Notes under the pieces: model-generated
The model's input: the letters and a program-made list of their open reading frames with translations, nothing else
Told to the model about the DNA's origin: nothing
Database searches by the model: none
Shown: in pieces, positions 7,665 through 16,560 of the stretch
Numbering within the stretch: the first letter of the stretch is position 1
How the letters are laid out: every line of letters starts with the position of its first letter
Made by a program: the position numbers and the translations under genes
Assembly (NCBI RefSeq): GCF_014192055.1
Contig: NZ_JACHXM010000035.1
Location: forward strand, 1 to 34,825
DNA from: Halomonas organivorans
GTDB taxonomy: Bacteria > Pseudomonadota > Gammaproteobacteria > Pseudomonadales > Halomonadaceae
Direction of reading: 5' to 3'
Length of the DNA: 34,825 nucleotides

Positions 7665-8525
7665 TCACTCCCGCTCGCTCTTCGTCGCACGCAGCAGCAC
7701 CCGATCCATGCCTCTCGTGCTCAGCACTCGCTTGAGGGCGGCGAACAGGTGGGTGGGAACGGTCACGGCGTAACGTGGTTTCGGCCGTCTGTTCTCGAGG
7801 GCGTGGATCAGCTTGTCGACCACCGCCTCGGGGCCCAGGGTGAAGGCGCCCTTGCCGTCCTCGCTGGAAAGGCGGGCCTCGACCTTGACGTAGGTGTCGG
7901 CGTGGGCGCTGTGGACGGCGTCGATGCTGGCCTTGAAGGCGGCGTGGGCATTGTGGCGGAAGCGGCTGGCGATGGGGCCGGGCTGGATCAGGCTGACGTG
8001 GATGCCGCTGCCCTTGAGCTCCTGGCGCAGGGTGTCGGTGAGGCCCTCGAGGGCGAACTTGGAGCAGACGTACGCGCCGCGATAGGGCAGGGCAGCGAAG
8101 CCCAGCACCGAGCTGTTGTGCACGATGCGCCCGTGGCCCTGGGCGCGCATCATCGGCAGCACCCGAGTGGTGAGCTCGTGGGTGCCGAGCAGGTTGGTCT
8201 CGAGCTGTTCGCGCAGCACGTCCCGGCTCAGGTCTTCCACCGCGCCGGGCTGGCCGTAGGCGCCGTTGTTGAACAGCGCCGTCAGCTCTCCGCCGGTTCG
8301 ATCGCGCACCTCGGCCACCGCGTCCTTGATCGAGGCGCTGTCGGCCAGATCCAGCCGCAGGGCCTCCAGGCCTTCCTCTTCGAGCCGCGCGACGTCCTCG
8401 GTGGTTCTTGCTGTAGCGAAGATCCGCCAGCCGCGCTTGGCCATGGCATGGGCCGCGGCGTGGCCGATTCCGCTGGAACAGCCGGTGATCAGCAGGCTGC
8501 GCGTCGTCTCTTGGCGTTCCGGCAT
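7665..8525 (-). CDS. SDR family NAD(P)-dependent oxidoreductase
   Basis: A 286-residue classical short-chain dehydrogenase. The coenzyme loop is TGCSSGIG (14-21), the NNG motif is at 86-88, and the catalytic Asn111, Ser138/139, Tyr152 and Lys156 (YVCSK) are all present. LIQPGPIASRF follows, as in retinol-dehydrogenase-like SDRs with a longer C-terminus. The residues after the second strand (ATARTTEDVARL) suggest NADP preference. The ATG at 8525 has AAGGAGA upstream; the longer frame to 8564 lacks that. It lies 38 bases after sbcC on the same strand, so it may be the last gene of the sbcDC unit. Substrate unknown. Confidence 0.87.
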   Translation of the reverse strand: MPERQETTRSLLITGCSSGIGHAAAHAMAKRGWRIFATARTTEDVARLEEEGLEALRLDLADSASIKDAVAEVRDRTGGELTALFNNGAYGQPGAVEDLSRDVLREQLETNLLGTHELTTRVLPMMRAQGHGRIVHNSSVLGFAALPYRGAYVCSKFALEGLTDTLRQELKGSGIHVSLIQPGPIASRFRHNAHAAFKASIDAVHSAHADTYVKVEARLSSEDGKGAFTLGPEAVVDKLIHALENRRPKPRYAVTVPTHLFAALKRVLSTRGMDRVLLRATKSERE

Positions 8526-8563
8526 CCTCGTCTCCTTCCATCTTTCCGTGTGTCTCGGGATCA

Positions 8564-11500
8564 TTAGCCGCTGACCAGCCGCGCCTGGCTGGTGCCGTTG
8601 CCCAGCGGCTCGACGCGGATCTGCACCGGGATGCGCTCGTGCATCTCCTGAACGTGGGAGATGACGCCGACGCGACGGCCCAGCGCCTGCAGGCCGTCGA
8701 GGGCTTCCATGGCCAGCGCCAGCGACTGCGGGTCGAGGCTGCCGAAGCCTTCGTCGATGAACAGCGATTCGATGGTGAGCTCGCCGGAGGCCATGGAGGC
8801 CAGACCCAGCGCCAGGGCCAGCGACACAAGGAAGGTCTCGCCGCCGGACAGCGAATGCACCGAGCGGCGCTCGTCGCCCATGTCGTGATCCACCACCAGC
8901 AGGCCGAGCTCGCTGCCGCCGCGCACCAGCCGGTAGCGCCGCGACAGCCCGCCGAGGTGGGCGTTGGCATGCTCCAGCAGTTGTTCCAGGTTGTAGGCCT
9001 GAGCGATGCGCCGGAACGCCTTGCCGTCGGCGGAGCCGATCAGCTCGCTGATACGGCCCCAGCGGCGGTGTTCGGCGCGCGCCGCTGCGAGTTCGGCCTG
9101 GGCGTCCTGCTGGCGCTGGCGCCGGCGGTCATCGTCGCGCAGGGCGTGGACGGCCTCGTCGCGCTGCTGCTGGGCGGCGTTCAGCCTTGGTGTGAGGGCT
9201 TCGCGCTCTTCGCTCAGCGCCTCGCGGCGTCGGACGATCTCGGCCTTGGCGGCCTCGTCCAACAGCGCCGTCTCGTGCTCGTCTTCGCCCACCAGTTCCT
9301 GATTGCGGCGATGATCGAGCAGCGCCTGGCGGCGTTCTTTGAGAGCGGCGGCGGCCTGCTGGCGGGCCTGTTCGGCGTCTTCCAGCTGTTTTCGCTGGCG
9401 CTCGGCTTCGTCGTCAGACTGGGCGATCAGCCGGGTGAGGGTGGCGTCATCCAGTTCCGGATGTGTCTGCCGCCACTCGGCCAGCTCGGCTTCCAGGGTG
9501 TCGCGCTCGCGGCGCAGTGCTTCGAGCCGTTCGGCCTCGTGGGCCGCCTGCTGGGCGAGGCGCTGATGCTCGGTTTGTGCCTCGTGATAGCGAGCCAGGG
9601 CCGCGTCTCGCGCGGTGTTGGCGGCCTGCTGGCGGGCGTCGAGGTGCTGCTGCCAGGCGTCCGGCGAGGCGTGTTCGCCGAGCCTGGTGGCAAGCTCTCG
9701 GGCAAGCTCGTCGCGTCTGCTTCGGAGCGGGGGCAGCTGCTCGGCCAGTGCCTGCAGCTCCTTGTCGAGGCCCTCTCGGCGAGTGTCGAGACGCGCGAGC
9801 CGGGTAGCGTCTTCCTGAAGGGCTCGCTTCAGCGGTTCGATCTGCTGCTCGGCCTGGTTCAGCCTGCCCAGTGTCTGTTCGTGATGTGTCCGGCTGGCCT
9901 TGCTTTGCTTGGTTTGCTCGGCCAGCCAGGTATCGCGATGAGCCGGCTCGATAGTCACGAGCTCGACATGCAGCGAATGCTGTTCGAGGGACTCGCGTGT
10001 TGCCTGGCTTTGCCGTTCGGCGCTTTGAAGCTCCTGACGAGCCTGCTTGAGAGAGGCATCGAGCGCACTGTATTCGCTGAAGAGTCGGTCGCGCTCCTGT
10101 TGGGCCTGATCCAGCGCCCCGTTGGCTTCCTGGAGTTGGCGTTCCTCTTCCCGTTGCTGAGCGGCCAGCTGTTCGGCCTCCGGCGAGGCCGGAGGATGAA
10201 GTCGCCAGGGGTGCTCGAACCCACCGCAGACCGGACACGGCTCGTCCTCGGTCAGCGCCTCACGCAGAGCGATGACGCTCTCGCTACGCGCTGCCCGGCT
10301 GCGCTCGATGATGCCGGTGACCGTACGATGCCGAGTCTTGGCGTCATCGAGCTGCCGCCTGGCCTGCTGGCCCTGTTCCAGCAGCCGGTCTAGCCGCGGC
10401 TCTTGCTGTTGGATCTGCTCCAGCAGCCGCTGTTGATGGCTCACGGCACGTTGGTACTGCTGCCAGCGACTCGCGAGATCATCCAGGTCCAGTTGGCGCT
10501 GGGCGGCCTGGTCGAGGGCATGACGGCATGTCTGGCGGGCCTCTTCGAGCTCGGAGTGTTCCCCCAACAGCTGCTTCAGCGTCGCCTGCCAGTCATCGTG
10601 CTGCTGGCGGCGTTGCTGATGTTCCGCCTGGGCCTGCTGGTGATCGGCCTCCCAGTGATTCAGCTGTTGTTGCCGCTCGGCCTGGATCTTCTCCTGCTGT
10701 GATACCTGATGTTCGAGGCTGGCCAGGTGAGTGGCCAGCTCACGAGCCTCGCGCAGCGCGGGCTCGGCCTGGCGGCGGGCCTCTCCGGCCTCGGTCAGCG
10801 TGCGTTCGGCGGTCTCGCTGGCGAGCCTGGTCTGCTCCCGTGCGGTCTCGGCGTCGGTAAGCGCTCGCTTCGTCTTGGCCTGAGCCGCGTCAAGCGCCTC
10901 GAGCTCACCGGGCAGCTCGGCCTGGCGCGTCAGCCGATGGCGCTGGGGCAGTATCACCCGCCGCCACGCCTGATCCTCCCGGGCGGGGGCCTGCGTCTCC
11001 CAGACGTCTTCGGCCTTGTGCAAGTCGGTCTGGCCCCGCTGGAAGGCGGCTTGCAGTTGATCATCTTTGTCATGCCATCGCTGCTCGGCCTGAAGCGCCT
11101 CCGAGCGCTTCTGCAAGTCGGTGAGCGCTCGCTGGGTCGCCTCGGCGGCCCGCTCCAGTTCGGCGCGCGCCTCGGCCTCGGCGGGCAGGTCGTCGGCGAG
11201 CCGGGCCTCGATCTTCTCCACGGCTTTCCTGGCTTCGCTGGCGCGACGGTAGGCGGCCATGGAGATGGCGGAGTATTCGCTGGTACCGGTCAGCCGCTCC
11301 AGCAGATCGCTGCGCTCGTTGTCGTCGGCCTTGAGGAAGGCGGCGAACTCGCTCTGGGCCAGCAGCACGGCGCGGGTGAACTGCTCGAAGGTCAGTCCGA
11401 GGCGTTCGGGCAGCAGGCGGTCGAACTCGCGCTTCTGGGCGGTCAGCAGGCGGTCGTCGTCCAGGTCGGTGAGCGACTGCTCGGCGGCCTGCAGGCGGCC

Positions 11501-11869
11501 GCCGGCCTTCTCGCGGGCCCGGCGCACCGCCCAGCGGGCACGGTAGCGGCGTCCGTCGCGACCCAGGAAATCGACTTCGGCATGGCCGCTGGCCGTGCCG
11601 CGGCGCAGCAGGGTGCGCGGGTCGGCGGTGTTGAGCGTGGCATCGCCGACGTCCGGCAGCGGGGCCTCGCGGCCAGGAGCCTGACGCAGCCTTGGCGTGC
11701 TGCCGTAGAGCGCCAGGCACAGGGCATCGAGCAGGGTGCTCTTGCCGGCGCCGGTGGGGCCGGTGATGGCGAACAGCCCAGCATCGCGCAGCGGGGCGGC
11801 GCTGAAGTCGAGCGTCAGCGGGCCGGGGATCGAGGCCAGGTTGGCCAGGCGCAGGGCGAGGATCCTCAT
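8564..11869 (-). CDS. sbcC: Exonuclease SbcCD subunit SbcC
   Basis: A 1101-residue SMC/Rad50-type ATPase. With SbcD it cleaves hairpins and protein-blocked DNA ends. The Walker A motif is GPTGAGKST (37-45). Two long coiled-coil arms rich in Gln, Glu, Arg and Leu flank a zinc hook, Cys-Pro-Val-Cys at 545-548, that joins two SbcC arms. The ABC signature SLSGGETFLVSLALALG lies near residue 1000 and the Walker B SLFIDEGFGSLD near 1030. The length is slightly over that of E. coli SbcC (1048). The start at 11869 overlaps the sbcD stop by four bases (ATGA), which fixes it and shows translational coupling; the frame upstream of it is an artefact of sbcD. Confidence 0.96.
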   Translation of the reverse strand: MRILALRLANLASIPGPLTLDFSAAPLRDAGLFAITGPTGAGKSTLLDALCLALYGSTPRLRQAPGREAPLPDVGDATLNTADPRTLLRRGTASGHAEVDFLGRDGRRYRARWAVRRAREKAGGRLQAAEQSLTDLDDDRLLTAQKREFDRLLPERLGLTFEQFTRAVLLAQSEFAAFLKADDNERSDLLERLTGTSEYSAISMAAYRRASEARKAVEKIEARLADDLPAEAEARAELERAAEATQRALTDLQKRSEALQAEQRWHDKDDQLQAAFQRGQTDLHKAEDVWETQAPAREDQAWRRVILPQRHRLTRQAELPGELEALDAAQAKTKRALTDAETAREQTRLASETAERTLTEAGEARRQAEPALREARELATHLASLEHQVSQQEKIQAERQQQLNHWEADHQQAQAEHQQRRQQHDDWQATLKQLLGEHSELEEARQTCRHALDQAAQRQLDLDDLASRWQQYQRAVSHQQRLLEQIQQQEPRLDRLLEQGQQARRQLDDAKTRHRTVTGIIERSRAARSESVIALREALTEDEPCPVCGGFEHPWRLHPPASPEAEQLAAQQREEERQLQEANGALDQAQQERDRLFSEYSALDASLKQARQELQSAERQSQATRESLEQHSLHVELVTIEPAHRDTWLAEQTKQSKASRTHHEQTLGRLNQAEQQIEPLKRALQEDATRLARLDTRREGLDKELQALAEQLPPLRSRRDELARELATRLGEHASPDAWQQHLDARQQAANTARDAALARYHEAQTEHQRLAQQAAHEAERLEALRRERDTLEAELAEWRQTHPELDDATLTRLIAQSDDEAERQRKQLEDAEQARQQAAAALKERRQALLDHRRNQELVGEDEHETALLDEAAKAEIVRRREALSEEREALTPRLNAAQQQRDEAVHALRDDDRRRQRQQDAQAELAAARAEHRRWGRISELIGSADGKAFRRIAQAYNLEQLLEHANAHLGGLSRRYRLVRGGSELGLLVVDHDMGDERRSVHSLSGGETFLVSLALALGLASMASGELTIESLFIDEGFGSLDPQSLALAMEALDGLQALGRRVGVISHVQEMHERIPVQIRVEPLGNGTSQARLVSG

Positions 11870-13125
11870 GCCGATGCCTCCTCGTCGTCGTCCAGCACGT
11901 CCTGGCGCAGCCGGTCGAAGTCGGCGAGCACGTCCTCGTCCGGCGGCTCGCCCCAGCGCGCCTGCCAGGTGCGCTCGAACAGCCGGCGGGGGCCGAGGGT
12001 CTCCAGGTCGACCCGCTCGGGGGCGTCCTCGGCCGCGACGGCGGGCAGGCGGCGCTCGAGGCGCAGCAGACGCAGCGGCTTGCCTTCGAGGGCGGCATCG
12101 ATCCGGGCGCGCAGGTCGGGCATCGGCGCCGAGAGCTCGACGCGCACCTCCAGCCACGGCCAGCGTTCGCGCGAGAGGGTGTCGTCGACCTCGAGCGCCT
12201 CCAGCTCGGCCAGCACCTCGTCGAGCGATGCGGGGCCGAGGCGATGCATGGCCACCGGCCGCGGCACGGGGATGGCCTCGACGCCCGTCAGCTCCTCGCC
12301 GTCGAGGGTCGCCTCGACGACTTGGTGGGGATAGTTCACCTCGCTGAAGTCCAGCGGCAATGGGCTGCCGCTGTAGCGGATGCGCGCCTCGCCGACCTCT
12401 TGGGCGCGATGCAGGTGGCCCAGCGCCACGTAGGCGAGGTCGTCGGGAAACAGCGCCGCGGAGATCGATTCCTCGCCGCCGATCACGATGGGCCGCTCGC
12501 TGGCCTCGGAAACGGCGGCGCCCCTCAAGTGGGCGTGGCTCATGGCCACCAGCGCCTGGCCGGGCTCGCGGCGCTCGCGGGCCGCGGCGATCAGCTGCTC
12601 GTGGACCCGGGCGATGCCGGCGACGTAGTCGTTGGGCGCCTCGTCGTCTTCGTCGGCGCGGGCCTGGGCGCCGGTGACCTCGGCGGGGCGCAGGAAGGGC
12701 AGCGCCAGGCACCAGGCGCGGGTCTCGCCGGTGGCGTCAGTGAGCGGCACCAGCAGGCGCTCGGTGTCGAGCCGGCCGTCGTCGAGCCAGCTCACCCGGC
12801 CCCGGGCGTGGGTGCGCAGGCGTTGCATCAGCGGGGCGGGCAGCTCGATGCGGTTGCCGCTGTCGTGGTTGCCGGCGATCAATACGATGTCGAGGCAGGG
12901 CAGGCGTTCGTGGGCGCCGACGATGAAGTCGTAGAGCAGTTCCTGGGCGCGCAGCGAGGGATTGACCACGTCGAAGATATCGCCGGCCACCAGTAGGGCG
13001 TCGGCCTCCCGCTCGACCAGGGTATCGAGCAGCCAGGCCAGGAAGTCACGGTGTTCTTCAAAGCGCTCCTGACCATGGAAGCTCTGGCCCAGGTGCCAGT
13101 CGGCGGTGTGGATCAGTCTCAGCAT
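11866..13125 (-). CDS. sbcD: Exonuclease SbcCD subunit SbcD
   Basis: A 419-residue Mre11-type calcineurin-like nuclease, the catalytic partner of SbcC. Metal ligands are visible in order: HTADWHLG (Asp9, His11), AGDIFD (Asp49), AGNHDSG (Asn86, His87), MSHAHLRG and LGHLHRAQ. A C-terminal capping and SbcC-binding region follows, with an acidic tail (DVLDDDEEASA). The start at 13125 has GGGGAG upstream. It is divergent from nfi with a 74-base gap, so two DNA-repair units share a promoter region. Confidence 0.96.
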   Translation of the reverse strand: MLRLIHTADWHLGQSFHGQERFEEHRDFLAWLLDTLVEREADALLVAGDIFDVVNPSLRAQELLYDFIVGAHERLPCLDIVLIAGNHDSGNRIELPAPLMQRLRTHARGRVSWLDDGRLDTERLLVPLTDATGETRAWCLALPFLRPAEVTGAQARADEDDEAPNDYVAGIARVHEQLIAAARERREPGQALVAMSHAHLRGAAVSEASERPIVIGGEESISAALFPDDLAYVALGHLHRAQEVGEARIRYSGSPLPLDFSEVNYPHQVVEATLDGEELTGVEAIPVPRPVAMHRLGPASLDEVLAELEALEVDDTLSRERWPWLEVRVELSAPMPDLRARIDAALEGKPLRLLRLERRLPAVAAEDAPERVDLETLGPRRLFERTWQARWGEPPDEDVLADFDRLRQDVLDDDEEASA

Positions 13126-13199
13126 GGGCTCCCCGGTGTTCCGTCACACGGCAAAACCCGTAGTCTAACCCGAGCACCGCCGCCATATCAGGAGCCTTC

Positions 13200-13916
13200 A
13201 TGCCCTCTCTCCCCCTGCACGACTGGAACCTTGCTCCCATCGATGCCATCGCCCTGCAGAAGCGCCTGGCCGGTCGGGTGGAGCGCAAGGATCGGCTTGA
13301 TCCGGTGCATCGCATTGCTGGGGTGGATATCGGCTTCGAGCAGGACGGCGAGATCACCCGCGCCGCGGTGGTGGTGCTGGCCTGGCCGCCGGCGGGCGAG
13401 GGCGCCTTCGAGGTGGTGGAGCAGGCGGTGCATCGCGAGCCGACGCGCATGCCCTATGTGCCGGGACTGCTGTCGTTTCGCGAGGTGCCCGCGGCGCTGG
13501 CCGCCTTCGAGAAACTCTCGGCCCGACCGCAACTGGTGATGGTCGACGGCCAGGGGATTGCCCATCCGCGGCGTCTGGGCGTCGCCAGCCATCTGGGGTT
13601 GTGGCTGGACCTGCCGACCCTTGGCGTGGCCAAGAAACGGCTGTGCGGCCGCCACGGCGAGCCGGGCCCGGCGCGGGGCGACTGGGCGCCGCTGGTCGAT
13701 GACAGGGTCGGTGGGAGAGGCGACGGCAGGGAGACGATCGGGGCGGTGCTGCGCTCTCGGGAAGGCGTCAAGCCGGTGTTCGTCTCGTCGGGGCATCGTC
13801 TGTCGCTTGCCACGGCGCTGGAGTGGGTGGTGGCCTGCCTGGGTCGGACAAAGCTGCCGGAGCCGACGCGGCTCGCCGACCGGCTGGCCTCGCGACGCGA
13901 TCAGAAGCGGCGCTGA
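13200..13916 (+). CDS. nfi: Endonuclease V (deoxyinosine 3' endonuclease)
   Basis: A 238-residue endonuclease V, which nicks DNA at the second phosphodiester bond 3' of deoxyinosine. The family residues are present: AGVDIGF (Asp43), PYVPGLLSFRE (the strand-separating PY wedge at 85-86 and Glu95), and VDGQGIAHPRRLGVASHLG (Asp116, His122). GVAKKRLCG and ETIGAVLR are also conserved. AGGAG lies seven bases before the ATG. It is divergent from sbcDC. The basic C-terminal tail (RLASRRDQKRR) may help DNA binding. Confidence 0.95.
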   Translation: MPSLPLHDWNLAPIDAIALQKRLAGRVERKDRLDPVHRIAGVDIGFEQDGEITRAAVVVLAWPPAGEGAFEVVEQAVHREPTRMPYVPGLLSFREVPAALAAFEKLSARPQLVMVDGQGIAHPRRLGVASHLGLWLDLPTLGVAKKRLCGRHGEPGPARGDWAPLVDDRVGGRGDGRETIGAVLRSREGVKPVFVSSGHRLSLATALEWVVACLGRTKLPEPTRLADRLASRRDQKRR

Positions 13917-13947
13917 GGGGGCCGGGCAAGGCTCGTCCATGCCTCGC

Positions 13948-14199
13948 CTATCGGTGCGCGCAACCGGGCCAGCAGCAGGGGCGACGCTTTCCTGCCTTGA
14001 GGTCCGTGCGCACCCTGGCAATGCGGCGATGCCGGGTCTCGAGCTTCTTGGCATCCTCGACCCAGCAGATCCACTCGTTGCGGGCGATGGGGGTAATATC
14101 CTCCCAAAGCGCCAGGGCCGCCTCGTCACCGACGAGTACCTGCCGCAGGTCTTCCGGCACGTCGTGCACGACACCGGCGGAAATCGTGTCTGTGTGCAT
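13948..14199 (-). CDS. YdeI/OmpD-associated family-like small protein
   Basis: An 83-residue protein whose C-terminal half (ARNEWICWVEDAKKLETR, then RTDLKAGKRRPCCWPGC) is, from memory, the conserved block of YdeI/OmpD-associated proteins. The Cys-Cys-Trp-Pro-Gly-Cys end could bind metal, but this is not shown. The start at 14199 is the first ATG of the frame; it lacks a good ribosome binding site, so the exact N-terminus is uncertain. It is convergent with nfi and divergent from the DUF1415 gene. Confidence 0.72.
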   Translation of the reverse strand: MHTDTISAGVVHDVPEDLRQVLVGDEAALALWEDITPIARNEWICWVEDAKKLETRHRRIARVRTDLKAGKRRPCCWPGCAHR

Positions 14200-14230
14200 A
14201 AGCCTATCCCATGTCGGGGGCTGGAAATAT

Positions 14231-14265
14231 TCGCTAAGAGTGGCACTCGATGGGAGCCTTAGCGA
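14231..14265. promoter_or_regulatory. Inverted repeat in the divergent region before the DUF1415 gene
   Basis: TCGCTAAG (14231-14238) and CTTAGCGA (14258-14265) are perfect 8-base arms with a 19-base spacer, in the gap between the divergent YdeI-like and DUF1415 genes. A regulator site or a leader hairpin is possible. Confidence 0.35.
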
Positions 14266-14414
14266 CCATTTTCGGCCCCCCTGCGGCCAGCATGGCGTTC
14301 GGGGCAGATGACGCCGAGCTGATGAGGCATGAGCGGCAGTCGATCACCGTGGCGTCCGGTCTCTCCGATGGAATCGGCGTATACTGCGACTCCATTTTTC
14401 TCGATGAGCCGACC

Positions 14415-14966
14415 ATGACCGATTTTGCCGATCCCCTCGCTGCCACCCGCGCCTGGGTCGAGACCTTCGTGGTCGGCCTCGAGGTGTGTCCCTTCGCCGG
14501 CCGCGAGGTCGCCCGCGACAGTATCCGCTACGTCGAGGTGGATGCCAGCGACCCGGCCGCCGCCCTGATGCGCTTGGTAGAGGAGTGCTGGCACCTCGAC
14601 CAGCACGCCGAGGCCGAGACCACCGTGCTGGTGCTGAGCGAGGGCCTGGCGGACTTCGATGATTACCTGGATCTGCTGGGCATGGCCGAGGCGCTGCTGG
14701 TGGAGCAGGGCTATGAGGGGATCTACCAGCTGGCGAGCTTCCATCCGGACTACCAGTTCGAGGGCGAGGCGGAGGACGCCCCGCGCAACTACACCAACCG
14801 CTCGCCCTGGCCTATGTGGCACCTGATCCGCGAGGCCGGCCTGGAGCGCGCCCTCGCTCACTACCCCGACCCCGAGGCCATTCCCGAGCGCAATGCGGCG
14901 CTGATGGAGGCCAAGGGCCGCGAGGCCCTGGCCGCCTCGCTCGCCGCCCTGCGCGAACGATCCTAG
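14415..14966 (+). CDS. DUF1415 family protein
   Basis: A 183-residue soluble protein that matches the DUF1415 family: ATRAWVETFVVGLEVCPFA at the start, then TTVLVLSEGLADFDDYL, QLASFHPDYQFEG and the very conserved NYTNRSPWPMWHLIRE. The family is widespread in proteobacteria and has no assigned function; the conserved Cys-Pro and His-Pro-Asp residues hint at a catalytic or metal site. The ATG at 14415 was chosen because the family begins there; the frame is open to 14250 but the added segment has no family resemblance. A terminator follows at 14979-15003. Confidence 0.9.
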   Translation: MTDFADPLAATRAWVETFVVGLEVCPFAGREVARDSIRYVEVDASDPAAALMRLVEECWHLDQHAEAETTVLVLSEGLADFDDYLDLLGMAEALLVEQGYEGIYQLASFHPDYQFEGEAEDAPRNYTNRSPWPMWHLIREAGLERALAHYPDPEAIPERNAALMEAKGREALAASLAALRERS

Positions 14967-14978
14967 GACTTGTACGAA

Positions 14979-15003
14979 GCGTCTGCGAGCGCGGACGGTT
15001 TTC
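14979..15003 (+). terminator. Probable Rho-independent terminator after the DUF1415 gene
   Basis: A seven-pair stem (14980-14986 with 14991-14997, one G-T wobble) with a 4-base loop is followed by GTTTT. The flanks GTACGAA and TTCGTGC can extend the pairing. It lies 13 bases after the stop codon, between convergent genes. Confidence 0.55.
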
Positions 15004-15012
15004 GTGCAGGAC

Positions 15013-15897
15013 CTAGACGATATCCAGCGGTTCCTTGCGGCTCGGCGCCGGAAAGGCGGCGTCGATCCTCGCCAGGGCCGCGTCATCGAGCGTGGTCTCG
15101 AGCATGGCGGCGTTGTCGCGCACGTGCTCGGGCTGCACCGCCTTGGGAATGGCGATCAGGTCGCGCCCCCCGTCGACGGGCCTCACCGCCCAGGCCAGCA
15201 GCAGTTGGGCCGGCGTGAGCTGCCGTTCGGCGGCCAGCGCCGTGACCTCGGGGTGGTCGAGCAGCCGACGCCGCAGCCTGCCGGCCTGGGCCAGCGGGCA
15301 GTAGCCCATCAGCGGCATGCCGTGGTCGCGCTGCCAGGGGCGCAGCGAGTGCTCGATGCCTCGCGAGCCCAGATGATAGAGCACCTGGTTGACCGCACAG
15401 TCGCCGCCGCCGGGAACGCTCTGCAGGGCCTCCATGTCGTCGATATCGAAGTTGGAGACGCCGAAGCGGCGGATCTTGCCGGCCTCGCGCAGCCGCTCGA
15501 AGGCCTCCAGGGTCTCGTCGAGCGGGATGCCGCCCGGCCAGTGCAGCAGGTAGAGGTCCAGGTGGTCGGTGCCGAGTCGGGCCAAGCTCGCTTCGCAGGC
15601 GGCGATCGCCGTGTCGCGACCGGCGTTCCAGGGGTAGACCTTGGAGACCAGGAAGGCCTCGTCGCGTCGACCGGCCAGCGCCTCGCCGACCACTTCCTCG
15701 GCGCCGCCGTCGCCGTACATCTCGGCGGTGTCGATCAGCGTCATGCCCAGGTCCAGCCCTTGTTGCAGGGCGCGCACCTCGTCGGCGTGCGGGGCCAGGC
15801 CCTCGCCCATGAACCAGGTGCCCTGACCGATGGCGGGGAGTGTCACCGCGGGTTCGTGAGCGGTGGCCGGCAGGGTGACGCGGGCGGGTGTCGTCAT
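15013..15897 (-). CDS. Aldo/keto reductase
   Basis: A 294-residue aldo/keto reductase with the full catalytic tetrad: Asp56 and Tyr61 (LIDTAEMYG), Lys86 (LVSKVYP) and His119 (YLLHWPG). The phosphate-binding end IPKAVQPEHVRDN indicates NADPH use. It resembles the DkgA/YeaE-type enzymes that reduce small aldehydes and ketones such as methylglyoxal or 2,5-diketogluconate. The ATG at 15897 has GAGGAAG upstream; the longer frame to 16017 has no such signal. It is divergent from the OsmC-type gene, with an inverted repeat at 15938-15952 in the gap. Confidence 0.9.
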   Translation of the reverse strand: MTTPARVTLPATAHEPAVTLPAIGQGTWFMGEGLAPHADEVRALQQGLDLGMTLIDTAEMYGDGGAEEVVGEALAGRRDEAFLVSKVYPWNAGRDTAIAACEASLARLGTDHLDLYLLHWPGGIPLDETLEAFERLREAGKIRRFGVSNFDIDDMEALQSVPGGGDCAVNQVLYHLGSRGIEHSLRPWQRDHGMPLMGYCPLAQAGRLRRRLLDHPEVTALAAERQLTPAQLLLAWAVRPVDGGRDLIAIPKAVQPEHVRDNAAMLETTLDDAALARIDAAFPAPSRKEPLDIV

Positions 15898-15937
15898 GGT
15901 GCTTCCTCTCGATGTCATGATGGAGGGTGCATGTATT

Positions 15938-15952
15938 TGGAAACATTTTCCA
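15938..15952. promoter_or_regulatory. Inverted repeat TGGAAA-CAT-TTTCCA, candidate operator
   Basis: Perfect 6-base arms around a 3-base spacer, flanked by direct copies of ATGTATT 21 bases apart (15931 and 15952). It is 41 bases upstream of the aldo/keto reductase start, in the divergent gap with the OsmC-type gene. Confidence 0.4.
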
Positions 15953-16089
15953 TGTATTCTGGCGGTGAGCCGATGGGGATGCAATGCGGCCTTGTGGTCC
16001 GGAGACATCATCCCCATGGTCTATCGTGTAGAGGCAAGATTGCGACCTATCCGGCGCGCTAGCGCCATCCCGCAACACAAGGAGTCGAC

Positions 16090-16521
16090 ATGAGCATCAA
16101 GAAGAACGGCAGCGCCGTCTGGCAGGGCGGCCTCAAGGACGGCAAGGGCACGGTGTCCACCCAGAGCGGTGTGCTCAGCGATGTGTCCTACAGCTTCGCC
16201 AAGCGCTTCGAGGGCGAGGCCGGCTCCAACCCCGAGGAACTGATCGGTGCCGCCCACGCCAGCTGCTACTCCATGGCGCTGTCGATGATCCTCGGCGAGG
16301 CGGGCCACACCCCCGAGCGGATCGCCACCCAGGCCACGGTGTCCCTGGAGCAGGGCGAAGGCGGTTTCAGCATCACCGCGATTCATCTGGAGACCCGGGC
16401 CAGCGTCCCCGGCGCCGATGACGCGGCCTTCCAGGACGCGGCCAACAAGGCCAAGGCAGGCTGCCCGGTGTCGAAGCTGTTCAATGCCGAGATCACCCTG
16501 GACGCCAAGCTGGAGGGCTAG
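16090..16521 (+). CDS. osmC: OsmC family peroxiredoxin
   Basis: A 143-residue thiol peroxidase of the OsmC type, which detoxifies organic hydroperoxides. The two active-site cysteines are at HASCYSMALS (Cys59) and KAGCPVSKLF (Cys125), and the N-terminal VWQGGLKDGKGTVSTQSG is typical of OsmC rather than Ohr. AAGGAG lies before the ATG. In other bacteria it is induced by osmotic and stationary-phase stress; the neighbouring aldo/keto reductase would suit a shared oxidative or carbonyl stress response, which is inferred. Confidence 0.93.
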   Translation: MSIKKNGSAVWQGGLKDGKGTVSTQSGVLSDVSYSFAKRFEGEAGSNPEELIGAAHASCYSMALSMILGEAGHTPERIATQATVSLEQGEGGFSITAIHLETRASVPGADDAAFQDAANKAKAGCPVSKLFNAEITLDAKLEG

Positions 16522-16560
16522 CCTCCGCCAGTGACCGACTATCCCTTCACGAACCGATGT

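Noticed and set aside
8639..12334. Long plus-strand frames (8639-10393 and 10709-12334) opposite sbcC
   Set aside because: Antisense to a well-supported SbcC with an intact zinc hook and ATPase motifs; no ribosome binding sites and no recognisable domains.
11870..12712. Upstream extension of the sbcC frame to 12712
   Set aside because: It overlaps sbcD in another frame and is Arg/Gly/Ala-rich noise; the ATGA junction marks the true start.
15004..16062. 352-codon plus-strand frame opposite the aldo/keto reductase
   Set aside because: Antisense shadow of an enzyme with all four catalytic residues intact.
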